Below, piece after piece: positions 16,896 through 26,165 of a stretch of 64,000 bases of DNA. The number at the start of each line of letters is the position of its first letter. The first letter of the stretch is position 1. The position numbers and the translations under genes are program-made. Source of the stretch: Streptomyces piniterrae (GTDB taxonomy: Bacteria > Actinomycetota > Actinomycetes > Streptomycetales > Streptomycetaceae); assembly GCF_005048155.1 (NCBI RefSeq), contig NZ_SUMB01000010.1, positions 62,001 to 126,000 of the forward strand, given 5' to 3'. The notes under the pieces are model-generated. The model made no database searches, was not told where the DNA came from, and saw only the letters and a program-made list of their open reading frames with translations.

Positions 16896-17669
16896 CTACG
16901 CGTCGCGCTTCTTCAGTACGAGGAACCCCCCGGCCAGCGCCACCGCCGTCCACCCCATCATGATCGCGAGCCCGCCCCACGGCCCGTACGGCACCGGATC
17001 GTTGACCGGCGCGATCACCTGCATGATCTTCTGGCCCGCCTGGTCCGGCAGATAGCGGCCCAGTTTCCGGGTCGCGGAGACATTGCCGAGGATGCTGGAG
17101 ATCAGGAAGAAGAAGGGCATCAGGACGCCCAGCGACAGCATCGCGCTGCGCAGCATCGACGCCACCGCCATCGAGAACAGCGCGATCAGCGTCATATAGA
17201 GGCCGCCGCCGATGACCGCGCGCAGCACCCCCGGATCGCTGAGGTACGCCCGGTGTTCGCCGAGCACCGCCTGCCCCGCGAAGAACGCCGCGAAGCTGGT
17301 CACCAGGCCGACGACGAGGACCAGCGCGGTGGCGACCAGGAGCTTGCAGAAGAGGAAGGTGGCGCGCTGCGGTACGGCGGCGAGCGAGGTGCGGATCATG
17401 CCGCTGCTGTACTCGTTGGCGACGACCAGCACGCCGAAGACGATCATCGCGAGCTGGCCCAGGGTCATCCCGGTGAAGCTGACGTTGGTCGGGTCGAAGG
17501 TGATCTGTTGGTTGATGGACTTCGATCCGAAGTCGACCCTGACCAGCGTGCAGATCAGCATGCCCAGCGCGATGGTGACCAGCACGGCGGTGCCCAGCGT
17601 CCACATCGTCGACCGCACCGACTTGATCTTGGTCCACTCCGACCGCAGAACCCGCGGTACCTCCGCCAT
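16896..17669 (-). CDS. ABC-2 type permease (first tandem pair)
   Basis: 257 residues. Starts MAEVPRVLRSEWTKIKSVRSTMWTL, then about six membrane helices (residues 25-45, 65-85, 105-130, 140-165, 175-195, 230-250). The SEWTKIKSVRSTMW entry matches the paralogue at 14178-15521. It starts 2 bp after its ATPase, so the pair is translationally linked. Substrate unknown. Confidence 0.85.
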   Translation of the reverse strand: MAEVPRVLRSEWTKIKSVRSTMWTLGTAVLVTIALGMLICTLVRVDFGSKSINQQITFDPTNVSFTGMTLGQLAMIVFGVLVVANEYSSGMIRTSLAAVPQRATFLFCKLLVATALVLVVGLVTSFAAFFAGQAVLGEHRAYLSDPGVLRAVIGGGLYMTLIALFSMAVASMLRSAMLSLGVLMPFFFLISSILGNVSATRKLGRYLPDQAGQKIMQVIAPVNDPVPYGPWGGLAIMMGWTAVALAGGFLVLKKRDA

Positions 17670-17671
17670 CG

Positions 17672-18658
17672 TCAGCTTCCCTTCTTCTGCCAGTCCGCGC
17701 CCCAGCCGCTCGGGGCCGGCTCCTGCGTGCCCGCGTACGCCGCGACCGGCTCGCCGTCGTGCGCGTGATACTCCACCGACTCGGCCGTCAGCCGCATGAA
17801 CGCCTCCTCCAGGGAGGCCCGCTGGGGGCTCAGCTCGTGCAGGACCAGCTGATGCCGGGCGGCCAGCCCGCCGAGCTCGTCGGCCGGCACCCCGTCGATC
17901 TCCAGCGATCCGTTGCCGACCGCCACCGCCTCGATGCCCTCCACGTGGAGCACGTCCAGCAGTCGCTCCGGCTCCGGCGACCGCATCCGGACGTACGACC
18001 GCGAGTTCTGCTGGATGAATTCCGCCATCGACATGTCCGCCATCAGCCGGCCCTGCCCGATCACCACCAAATGCTCCGCGGTCAGCGCCATTTCGCTCAT
18101 CAGGTGCGAGGAGACGAAAACGGTGCGTCCCTGGGCCGCGAGGTTCTTCATCAGATTGCGGATCCAGTGGATGCCCTCGGGGTCCAGCCCGTTGACCGGC
18201 TCGTCGAACAGCAGGATCTTGGGGTCGCCGAGCAGCGCCGCGGCGATACCGAGCCGCTGGCTCATACCGAGCGAGAAGCCCTTCGAGCGTTTGTCGGCCA
18301 CCGAGGTCAGCCCGACCGTGTCCAGCACCTCGCCGACCCGCTCGCGCGGAATGCCGTTGCTCTGGGCCAGGCACAGCAGATGGTTGACGGCGCTGCGGCC
18401 GCCGTGCACCGCCTTCGCGTCCAGCAGCGCGCCGATATACGTCAGCGGGTCGTTCAGCTGCCGGTAGTGCTTGCCGTCGATCCGGACCGTGCCCTCGGTC
18501 GGATGGTCCAGATCGAGCATCATCCGCATGGTCGTGGACTTGCCCGCGCCGTTGGGGCCGAGGAAGCCGGTGACCATTCCGGGCCGCACCGTGAACGTGA
18601 GGTGGTCCACGGCGAGGGTGTCGCCGTAGTACTTGGTCAGCCCCTCAAGTTCGATCAT
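17672..18658 (-). CDS. ABC transporter ATPase (first tandem pair)
   Basis: 328 residues from ATG 18658; an upstream in-frame extension exists but has no ribosome site. Intact Walker A GPNGAGKSTT, signature FSLGMSQRLGIAAALL, Walker B ILLFDEPVNGLDP and switch His VSSHLMSE. The C-terminal 70 residues form the usual extra domain of this exporter family. First gene of the 18658-to-14178 run of four genes. Confidence 0.9.
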   Translation of the reverse strand: MIELEGLTKYYGDTLAVDHLTFTVRPGMVTGFLGPNGAGKSTTMRMMLDLDHPTEGTVRIDGKHYRQLNDPLTYIGALLDAKAVHGGRSAVNHLLCLAQSNGIPRERVGEVLDTVGLTSVADKRSKGFSLGMSQRLGIAAALLGDPKILLFDEPVNGLDPEGIHWIRNLMKNLAAQGRTVFVSSHLMSEMALTAEHLVVIGQGRLMADMSMAEFIQQNSRSYVRMRSPEPERLLDVLHVEGIEAVAVGNGSLEIDGVPADELGGLAARHQLVLHELSPQRASLEEAFMRLTAESVEYHAHDGEPVAAYAGTQEPAPSGWGADWQKKGS

Positions 18659-18730
18659 GTACAGCACGCTAGGTGCGTCCCGAGGCCCCCGCCACCGGGG
18701 CACAGCCGCCCGGTGGAGGCCACACAAGGC

Positions 18731-18770
18731 CGCGCCCCCGCACCGCCGGGGAGGGCGGTACGGGGGCGCG
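18731..18770 (-). terminator. Terminator after filP
   Basis: 17-bp arms (18731-18747 and 18754-18770) with one mismatch and a 6-nt loop, about 30 bp downstream of the filP stop on the minus strand. Confidence 0.6.
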
Positions 18771-18798
18771 TGGGCTGCTCTGTGAGGCCTGCTGAGGG

Positions 18799-19740
18799 TC
18801 AGCGGGACTGCTGGGCGGGGACACCCCGGGAGATCGGCTCGTCGTCCGCGCCGGGGGCGCCGGCCGCGGCCACGGCCGCACCGGTCAGCGTCGCCAGCAT
18901 CTCGCGGACGTTGGTCAGCTGCGCGTTGATGGAGTCGCGGCGGTTGGTCAGCGCCGCCAGCTCGCGCTCGGATTCGCTGCGGATCCGGTCGGCCTTGGCA
19001 TTGGCGTCGGCCACGATGTCCTCGGCCTGGCGCTGCGCGGTCTCCACCGTCTGGCGGGCCCGGCGCTCGGCGTCCGTACGCAGCTTCTCGGCCTCCAGGC
19101 GGAGCTGCTCGGCGCGGTGCTCGATCTCGGCCAAACGCTTCTCCGCCTTGGCCTGACGCGAGGCCAGGTCGCGCTCGGACTGCTCGCGGCGCTTGGCGAG
19201 GTTCGTCTCGAAGTCGGCGGCGGCCTGCGCGGCCTTGGCGCGGGTCTCCTCGAAGAGGGAGTCGGCCTCCTCGCGCTTGGACTGCGCGTCCTTCTGCGCC
19301 TCGGCGCGCAGCGTGGACGCCTCGCCCTTGGCCTTCTCGACGATCCGGGCGCCCTCGTCCTCCGCCTTCGCCTTGCGCTCGGCGGCGAACTGCTCGGCGT
19401 CGTTACGGACCTGCTGGGCGGCGGACTCGGCCAGCTCGCGGTGCTGCTCGGCGGCCCGACGGGCCTCCTCGCGCAGGTCCTTGGCCTCCTCCTCGGCGAG
19501 ACGGAGGATCTTCTCGACGCGCGCACCGAGGCCCGCGTAGGACGGCTCGGCGTCATTGACCTGGGCCTGGGCATTCTGCGTCTCGAGGTGGAGTTCCTCG
19601 ATGCGCTTTTCCAGCGAGGTGATACGGGCCAGTGCGCTGTCGCGGTCGGCGACGAGCTTCGTAATGCGGTCGTCGACCTGACCGCGGTCGTACCCACGCC
19701 GCACGAGCTCGAAACCGAAGGGGGAGGAAGTGTCGCTCAT
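18799..19740 (-). CDS. filP: FilP, coiled-coil cytoskeletal protein
   Basis: 313 residues, nearly all heptad/hendecad coiled coil from about residue 35 to 290 (KRIEELHLETQNAQAQVND, then many EAE/KAE repeats). The N-terminus FGFELVRRGYDRGQVDDRI is a DivIVA-like head and is typical of FilP. FilP forms intermediate-filament-like structures that support the growing hyphal tip and works with DivIVA and Scy. It sits directly downstream of scy, 114 bp away. Some databases call it a cellulose-binding protein, which is misleading. Confidence 0.93.
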   Translation of the reverse strand: MSDTSSPFGFELVRRGYDRGQVDDRITKLVADRDSALARITSLEKRIEELHLETQNAQAQVNDAEPSYAGLGARVEKILRLAEEEAKDLREEARRAAEQHRELAESAAQQVRNDAEQFAAERKAKAEDEGARIVEKAKGEASTLRAEAQKDAQSKREEADSLFEETRAKAAQAAADFETNLAKRREQSERDLASRQAKAEKRLAEIEHRAEQLRLEAEKLRTDAERRARQTVETAQRQAEDIVADANAKADRIRSESERELAALTNRRDSINAQLTNVREMLATLTGAAVAAAGAPGADDEPISRGVPAQQSR

Positions 19741-19854
19741 GGGGTTCCTGTCGAAAGAGACCGGTGAGGTGATAAGGGGAATCCTAGGGGTCACTACGGC
19801 GTGTCATCGAGTCAATGCCCGATTGATCTGGAGAATGACCCCTCATTCGAGTGG

Positions 19855-22800
19855 CTACCCCTCAGACTGCTTGCCACTCGAACGAGTTACACCCGCGCCC
19901 GCGGCGGCTTTGACGCCCCCGTTCTTACCTTCCGCGCCCCCCGTTGGCGTTTCGAACGATTCCAGCGCTTCCAGAACGTCCTGGACGCGGGAGATTTCGG
20001 TGTTGATGTCCTCGCGCCGGCGCACCAGGACCTCCAGCTCGCGCTTGCCCTCGGCGATGATCCGGGCGGCCTCCGCCTCGGCCTCGGAGCGCATCCGCTC
20101 CGCGTCGCGGTCGGCCTGGGCCTTCTTGTTCTCGGCTTCCTTGATCAGCCCCTCGGCCTTCCTGACCGCGGCGATCCGGACCTTGCTCGCCTCGCTGTTC
20201 GCGTCGGACACCAGCTGCTCGGCCTTCTCCTCGGCCTCCACCCGCTGGGCGGTGGCCTGCGAGATGAGCTTGTCTACGCGCTCGCCGGCGTTCTTCATCG
20301 TCTCAGCGGACTCCCGGCGGGCCCGGTCGTGCAACTCCTCGACCTCCGCCTCGATCCGCACCCGCAGCTCCTCCGCGCGCTCCCTGATGGCCGTCGCGTC
20401 GCCGCGGGCCTCGCCCAGCAGCGTATTCGCGTCCGCGCGGGCCTTCTCCACGCGGGCGTTGCCGTCGGATGTCGCCTCGGTGACGATCCGGTCGGCCTCC
20501 TTGCGGGCCGCCGCGACCATGGTGTCGGCCTGCTCCTCGGCGTTGGTGGCCGCCTTGAGCGCCTCCTCCTGAGCCTTGGCGATGAGCTGGTCGGCCTGTT
20601 CCGCGGCGTCCCCGCGGCGCTTGGCGGCGTCCTTGCGGGCCTCGTCCAGAAGGCGGTCCGCCTCCTGCTGAGCCTCCGTGCGCAGCCGCTCGGCCTCGGC
20701 CTCGGCGTCCTCCTTGACCTTCGCGGACTCGCCGCGGGTCCGGGTGGCGTGCTCCTGCGCGGAGGCGACCGTCTCGGCCGCCTCGGCCCGCAGCCGCTCC
20801 GCCTCGGTGGTGGCCGACGCGATCAGCTCGTCGCCCTGCTCGCGGGCCTCGGCCCGGGTACGGTCCGCGTCCCGCTCGGCGTCCGCCGTCGTCTCGGCGG
20901 CCTCGGTCCGCAGCCGCTCGGCCTCGGTCGCGGCCTCCGACATCAGCTCGTCGGCCTGCTGCGCGGCGTCCGACCGCGTCTTGTTGGCCGCCTTGCGCGC
21001 CTCGTCGCCGGTGCGCTCCGCATCCGTACGCGCGCTCTCCAGCGTCTCGGCGGCCTCGGCCCGCAGCCGCTCGGCGGTCTCCGTCGCCTCCGCGACCAGG
21101 GTGCGCGCCTGCTGCTCGCCGTCCGCCCGCAGCCGGTCGGCGGCCTGCTGGGCCTCGCGCACCGTACGGTCCGCGTCGTCCTGCGCCGAAGACGTCAGCT
21201 CGGTGGCCTCGGTGACGATCCGTTCGGCCTCCGAACGGGCCTCGGCGATCAGCCGGTCGGCCTGCTCCGCGGCGTCCGAGCGCATCCGGTTGGCGTCGTC
21301 GCGCGCCTCGGCACGGGCCCGCGCCGCGTCCTGCTCGCCGGACGCCAGCGCGTCGGACGCGTCGGTACGCAGCTGCTGCGCCTTCGCCGTGGCGTCCGCG
21401 ACCAGCTTCTCCGCCTGGGCGGTCGCCTCCGACACCAGCCGGTCGGCCTGCTCGGCGGCCTCGGTCCGCGCCGTGTTGGCGTCCCGGCGCGCCTCGTCGA
21501 GGACGCCGGCCGCCTCGGTCCGCAGCCGCTCGGCCTCCTGGATGGCCTCCGTGACGGTCCGCTCCGCCAGAGCCTTCGCGGCGTCCGACGCCTCCTGCGA
21601 CTCGCGCCGCACCCGCGTGGCGTCCTGCGAGGCCCGCTCGCGCTCGTCGTACGCGTCCGAGCGGACCCGGTCGGCCTCCGCCTGCGCCTCCGACTTGGTG
21701 CGCTCCGCGGCGTGTTCGGCCGCCGAACGCAGCCCGGCGATCTCCGCGTCGGCCTGCTCGTGCAGCCCGGCCACGGCGTCCCGCACCTGCTGCGCGGTCT
21801 GCTCGGCCGCCGCCACCAGCTCGCCCGCGCGCCGGTCCGCGTCCTCGACCAGCCGCTCGGCCTCCGCCTGCGCCTCGCTCACCCGCGTACGGGCCGACGC
21901 CAGCAACTCCTCGCTCTGCTCGCGCGCCGCGGTGCGCTCCTGGTGGGCCTCCTCGCGGGCCTCGCCCAGCAGCTGCTCGGCCTCCCGGCGCCGCCGTGCG
22001 GCCTCCTCCTGGGCCTCGGCCAGCGCCTGCGCCGCCTCCGTGCCGGTGCGCTCCGCGGCGGCCGCCGCCTCCGCGCGCACCCGGTCCGCGGTCTCCTGCG
22101 CCTCCGCCTTCAGCCGCTCCGCCTCGGCCGCCGCCTCGCTGCGCAGCCGTACGGCGACCGACTCGCCCTCGGAGCGCGCCGCCGAGGCGTCCGAGGCGGC
22201 CTCCGCGCGCAGCCGCTCGGCCTCGTCCTCGGCCTGCTGCTGCATCGTCCGCAGCCGCTCCGCGGCCTCCGCCTTGAGCCGGGCCGCCTCCTCCTGGGTC
22301 TCGCGGCGCAGCTGCTCGGCCTCAGCGCGGGCCTCGCGCAGTGACTCCTCGGCGGCGGTGACCCTGTCCTCGGCCTCGGTGTGCAGCCGGTCCAGCTCGG
22401 CCTGCGCCTCCGTCCGCCGCTCGTCGGCGGCCTGTTCGGCCTCCGCGCGCAGCTGTCGGGCGCTCTTCTCCGCCTCGGACGTCAGCTCCTCGGCGGCCTG
22501 GGTGCCCTCCAGCAGCAGCTGCTCGGCCTCGCCACGGGCCCGCTCCAGCGCGTCCTCGGCCTGCCGGCGCAGCGCGGTGGCGCGCTCGATGGCCTCCGTG
22601 CGCACCCGCTCGCTCTCCGCGACAGCACCCGAACGGGTCTCCTCCGCGTCGGCCTTGGCCTTGCCCAGCAGCTCCTCGGCGGTGCCGGCCGCCTCCTCGA
22701 TCTGCTGGACGGCCTCCCGGCGGGCCTCGCTGCGGATCCGCTCGCCCTCGGCGACCGCGTCCGCCCGCAGCTGCTCCGCCTCGCCGCGCAGTCGCCGTGC

Positions 22801-24105
22801 CTCCTCCTGGAGCTCGACGGTCTTGGCGCGGTACTCCTTGGTGTCGTCCTTGGCCGCGCCCTTGAGCTGGGCGGCCGTGTCATGCGCCTGCTCGCGCAGC
22901 CGGTCCGCCTCGGACTCGGCGTCCTTGCGCAGCCGTTCGGCCTCCTCCGCGGCGGCCTTGGTGGTGGCCTTGGCGTCCTCCGACGCCTTGGTCAGCATCT
23001 CCTCAGCGGTCCGCGCGGCCTTCGCCAGCTGCGCCGCGGAGTCCTCCGCCGACTTGGCGCGCGCGGTCTCCTGCGCCTCGGCGACCAGCCGCTCGGCCTC
23101 CGCACGGGCGTCCGCCCGCAGCTGCTCGGCCTCGGCCTTGGCCGCGTCGCTTTCCTTGGTGGCCTCGCTGACCAGCCGGGCGATCTCGGCCTTGGCGGTA
23201 CGGGTGCGTTGTTCGTTGTCCGATTCGGTGGCCGACAGCCGCTTCGTGGCGGTCTGTTGGGCCTCCTCGACCAGCTTCTCCGCCGCGGCGCGCGCCTCGC
23301 GCAGCGCCGTGTCGGCCTCCTGGACCCGGGCCTCGGCGGCCCGCGTCAGCTCGGCGGCCTGCCGGCGCGCGTCCTCCGACTCGGTGCCGGCGCTGGTGCG
23401 CAGCTGCTCGGCCTGGTCGGTGGCCTCCTGGGCCTGGTTGGAGGCGGCGGTCAGCAGCCGCTCGGCGTCGGTACGCGCCCGGCGCAGGATGCTTTCCGCT
23501 TCGGCGCGGGCCTCGGCCGCCTCGGTGCCCAGCCGCTCCCGGGCCCGCTCGGCCAGCCGCTGCGCCTCGGCGCGCGCGGCGGACAGCGCCTGCTCGGCCT
23601 CCGCCCGGGACTCCTCCATCAGGCGGCGGGCCTGGGACTCCGTACGGGCCCTGAGCTGCTCGGCCCAGGCGACGTTCTCGTTGACGTGCGACTCGACGGT
23701 CTGCCGGCGCTCGTTGAGCTCCTCGTCCAGCCGCTGCCGGCGGGTGACCGCCTCGGCGTGCAGCTCGGCCTCCAGCCGGGACTGCCGCTCGGCCTGCTCC
23801 TGGAGCAGCCGCTGGGTCTGCGCCCTGGCCTCGCGCAGCTCGCGCTCGGCGTCCGAGCGCAGCTGGTCCGCCTGGATCTGCGCATTGCGCAGCAGCTGTT
23901 CGGCCTGGTGACTGATGTTGTCGTAGGCAGGGCGGGTCGCGAGGTTGCGGCGCGCCTCATGCAGCTTGGCGCGCAGCACCTCGACCTGGTAGCCGAGGTC
24001 GTCGGCGTGCTGGACGGCCTTGTCCCGCTCGGTCTTCAGCCGCTCCATCTCGGCTTCGAACTGCGAGAGGTGGTCGTCAGCCTCGTAGCGGTCGTTGCCC
24101 CGCAC
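19855..24105 (-). CDS. scy: Scy, long coiled-coil polarity protein
   Basis: 1416 residues, a little longer than the about 1326 I recall for S. coelicolor Scy. The head (residues 1-50, ADDHLSQFEAEMERLKTERD) is followed by an almost unbroken repetitive coiled coil of 51-residue-type repeats rich in AEAERLRAEA, ending at VTRSSGKQSEG. Scy organises the tip-organising centre of hyphae with DivIVA, FilP and ParA. The DNA is also repetitive, so frame-level errors in assembly or variable repeat number are possible. No break in frame is seen. Confidence 0.95.
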   Translation of the reverse strand: MRGNDRYEADDHLSQFEAEMERLKTERDKAVQHADDLGYQVEVLRAKLHEARRNLATRPAYDNISHQAEQLLRNAQIQADQLRSDAERELREARAQTQRLLQEQAERQSRLEAELHAEAVTRRQRLDEELNERRQTVESHVNENVAWAEQLRARTESQARRLMEESRAEAEQALSAARAEAQRLAERARERLGTEAAEARAEAESILRRARTDAERLLTAASNQAQEATDQAEQLRTSAGTESEDARRQAAELTRAAEARVQEADTALREARAAAEKLVEEAQQTATKRLSATESDNEQRTRTAKAEIARLVSEATKESDAAKAEAEQLRADARAEAERLVAEAQETARAKSAEDSAAQLAKAARTAEEMLTKASEDAKATTKAAAEEAERLRKDAESEADRLREQAHDTAAQLKGAAKDDTKEYRAKTVELQEEARRLRGEAEQLRADAVAEGERIRSEARREAVQQIEEAAGTAEELLGKAKADAEETRSGAVAESERVRTEAIERATALRRQAEDALERARGEAEQLLLEGTQAAEELTSEAEKSARQLRAEAEQAADERRTEAQAELDRLHTEAEDRVTAAEESLREARAEAEQLRRETQEEAARLKAEAAERLRTMQQQAEDEAERLRAEAASDASAARSEGESVAVRLRSEAAAEAERLKAEAQETADRVRAEAAAAAERTGTEAAQALAEAQEEAARRRREAEQLLGEAREEAHQERTAAREQSEELLASARTRVSEAQAEAERLVEDADRRAGELVAAAEQTAQQVRDAVAGLHEQADAEIAGLRSAAEHAAERTKSEAQAEADRVRSDAYDERERASQDATRVRRESQEASDAAKALAERTVTEAIQEAERLRTEAAGVLDEARRDANTARTEAAEQADRLVSEATAQAEKLVADATAKAQQLRTDASDALASGEQDAARARAEARDDANRMRSDAAEQADRLIAEARSEAERIVTEATELTSSAQDDADRTVREAQQAADRLRADGEQQARTLVAEATETAERLRAEAAETLESARTDAERTGDEARKAANKTRSDAAQQADELMSEAATEAERLRTEAAETTADAERDADRTRAEAREQGDELIASATTEAERLRAEAAETVASAQEHATRTRGESAKVKEDAEAEAERLRTEAQQEADRLLDEARKDAAKRRGDAAEQADQLIAKAQEEALKAATNAEEQADTMVAAARKEADRIVTEATSDGNARVEKARADANTLLGEARGDATAIRERAEELRVRIEAEVEELHDRARRESAETMKNAGERVDKLISQATAQRVEAEEKAEQLVSDANSEASKVRIAAVRKAEGLIKEAENKKAQADRDAERMRSEAEAEAARIIAEGKRELEVLVRRREDINTEISRVQDVLEALESFETPTGGAEGKNGGVKAAAGAGVTRSSGKQSEG

Positions 24106-24312
24106 TGCGCGGTCCCATCCGTCCCCTGGTCATGGTGGCGGCCGTCTCCGTCCTGCTTGCGCTCGTCCCGTACACGTCATGTCGTACCGGATCCGTGCTT
24201 CCGGAGCTGACCCTTCCGAAGAAATGGTGTCAGATCATCGGCAGAGTATGGACCGAGCCCCACTCCCTTACCCCGGCCGAGGCTGCACTCTACCGGCCGG
24301 GGAACGCGAAGG

Positions 24313-24753
24313 TCAGTGGTCCGTCGGGGCGGGGGGTGCGGAGGTGACGAGTTCGGTGAGCACTCCGTGGCAGTCCTTGGGGTGCAGGAAGGTGATCCGG
24401 GAGCCCATCGAACCGATCCTCGGCTCGTCGTAGAGGACCCTCACGCCCTTGCTTCGGATGTCGCCGGCAGCACTGTCTACGTCCGCGGTGCCGAAGGCGA
24501 TGTGGTGGACGCCCTCGCCGTTCTTGGCAAGCCACTTGCCGACCGCGGAGTCCTCGCGGGTGGGCTCCAGCAGCTGGAGATAGGAGGCGCCGCCGTCCGA
24601 GGTTTCATTGATCTTGAGCATGGCTTCCCGGACGCCCTGCTCCTCGTTGACCTCGGAGTGGAACACCTCGAAGCCGTACGTGGCACGGTAGAACTCGACG
24701 GTCCTGTCAAGGTCGAAACAGGCGATCCCGATGTGGTCGATTCGCGTCAGCAT
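24313..24753 (-). CDS. mce: Methylmalonyl-CoA epimerase
   Basis: 146 residues, vicinal-oxygen-chelate fold. Start ATG 24753; HIGIACFDLD near residue 7 holds the first metal His, with HHIAFGTADVD and a later Glu (HGVLTEL) completing the metal set. It inverts the (2S)/(2R)-methylmalonyl-CoA centre, linking propionyl-CoA carboxylase to the mutase. Divergent from the thiolase gene, and near meaB, so this is a methylmalonyl-CoA block. Confidence 0.94.
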   Translation of the reverse strand: MLTRIDHIGIACFDLDRTVEFYRATYGFEVFHSEVNEEQGVREAMLKINETSDGGASYLQLLEPTREDSAVGKWLAKNGEGVHHIAFGTADVDSAAGDIRSKGVRVLYDEPRIGSMGSRITFLHPKDCHGVLTELVTSAPPAPTDH

Positions 24754-24828
24754 GGCTCCAGTGCACCGCCCGCACGGCCGGTTACGCAACGTGCGCGCCA
24801 TCACACCCGCTTGCCGGTGACCCGGAGC

Positions 24829-24842
24829 GTACTGCTCAGTAC
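24829..24842. promoter_or_regulatory. Palindrome in mce/thiolase divergent promoter
   Basis: GTACTG and CAGTAC arms around CT (24829-24842) lie in the 137-bp gap between two divergent acyl-CoA genes. A candidate operator for a TetR-, MarR- or similar regulator; 6-bp arms could also be chance. Confidence 0.3.
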
Positions 24843-24890
24843 ATTGACGGGAACCCTCGTTAACTTCCGTGCAAAGGAAGGCCGCACCGC

Positions 24891-26102
24891 ATGTCTGCAA
24901 AGAACGGTACGAACAGCACCACCTCAGTGATCGTGGCGGGGGCGCGCACCCCCATGGGCCGGCTCCTGGGATCCCTGCGGACCTTCTCCGGGGCCGATCT
25001 GGGCGGTGTGGCCATCAAGGCGGCGCTGGACCGCGCGGGCATCGGCGGCGACCAGGTCGAGTACGTGATCATGGGGCAGGTCCTGCAGGCCGGCGCCGGG
25101 CAGATCCCGGCCCGCCAGGCCGCCGTCAAGGCCGGTATCCCCATGAACGTCCCCGCGCTCACCGTGAACAAGGTCTGTCTCTCGGGCCTCGACGCGATCG
25201 CGCTGGCCGACCAGCTGATCCGGGCCGGGGAGTTCGAGGTGGTCGTCGCGGGCGGCCAGGAGTCCATGACCAACGCGCCGCACCTGCTGCCCAAGTCCCG
25301 TGACGGCTTCAAGTACGGCGCGGTGCAGATGCTCGACGCGATGGCCCACGACGGCCTCACCGACGCGTACGAGAACGTCGCCATGGGCGAGTCGACCGAG
25401 AAGCACAACACCCGTCTGGGTATCGCCCGTCCCGAGCAGGACGAGGTCGCCGCGCGCTCCCACCAGCGGGCCGCCGCGGCGCAGAAGAACGGGCTGTTCG
25501 AGGCCGAGATCACGCCCGTCGAGATCCCGCAGCGCAAGGGCGACCCGGTCATCTTCAGCAAGGACGAGGGCATCCGCGGTGAGACCACCACGGAGTCGCT
25601 CGGCAAGCTGCGGCCGGCCTTCGCCAAGGACGGCACGATCACCGCCGGCACCTCCTCGCAGATCTCCGACGGTGCCGCCGCCGTCGTCGTGATGAGCAAG
25701 GCCAAGGCCGAGGAGCTGGGCCTGGAGTGGATCGCCGAGATCGGCGCGCACGGCAATGTCGCGGGCCCGGACAACTCGCTCCAGTCGCAGCCGTCGAACG
25801 CCATCAACCACGCCCTGAAGAAGGACGGCCTGGCCGTCGAGGATCTTGACCTGATCGAGATCAACGAGGCGTTCGCGGCGGTCGCGGTCCAGTCAATGAA
25901 GGACCTCGGGGTGTCGCCGGAAAAGGTGAATGTCAACGGCGGTGCGATCGCGCTCGGCCACCCGATCGGCATGTCCGGCGCCCGGATCGTGCTGCACCTC
26001 GCGCTGGAGCTGCGGCGCCGGGGCGGCGGGGTGGGCGCGGCCGCGCTGTGCGGCGGCGGCGGTCAGGGCGATGCGCTGATCATCCGCGTCCCGGGTAAGT
26101 AG
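24891..26102 (+). CDS. Acetyl-CoA C-acetyltransferase (thiolase)
   Basis: 403 residues. Catalytic Cys in NKVCLSGLDA (about residue 96), His in NGGAIALGHPIGMSGAR (about 360), and Cys in ALCGGGGQGDA (about 390) are all present. It catalyses reversible condensation of two acetyl-CoA or thiolysis of acetoacetyl-CoA. Upstream of meaB, 64 bp apart, on the same strand, so the two may be co-transcribed. Start ATG has GGAAGG upstream. Confidence 0.95.
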   Translation: MSAKNGTNSTTSVIVAGARTPMGRLLGSLRTFSGADLGGVAIKAALDRAGIGGDQVEYVIMGQVLQAGAGQIPARQAAVKAGIPMNVPALTVNKVCLSGLDAIALADQLIRAGEFEVVVAGGQESMTNAPHLLPKSRDGFKYGAVQMLDAMAHDGLTDAYENVAMGESTEKHNTRLGIARPEQDEVAARSHQRAAAAQKNGLFEAEITPVEIPQRKGDPVIFSKDEGIRGETTTESLGKLRPAFAKDGTITAGTSSQISDGAAAVVVMSKAKAEELGLEWIAEIGAHGNVAGPDNSLQSQPSNAINHALKKDGLAVEDLDLIEINEAFAAVAVQSMKDLGVSPEKVNVNGGAIALGHPIGMSGARIVLHLALELRRRGGGVGAAALCGGGGQGDALIIRVPGK

Positions 26103-26165
26103 TCCCGGGTAAGCACGCGCCGAGCAGCCAACGCGTACAGCCGAGCACGAAGGAGACGCGCAGCG

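Noticed and set aside
20678..23911. 1077-residue open frame antisense to scy
   Set aside because: A long antisense frame forced by the repetitive GC-rich codon pattern of Scy. Composition is Ser/Arg/Ala-rich, with no domain or ribosome site.
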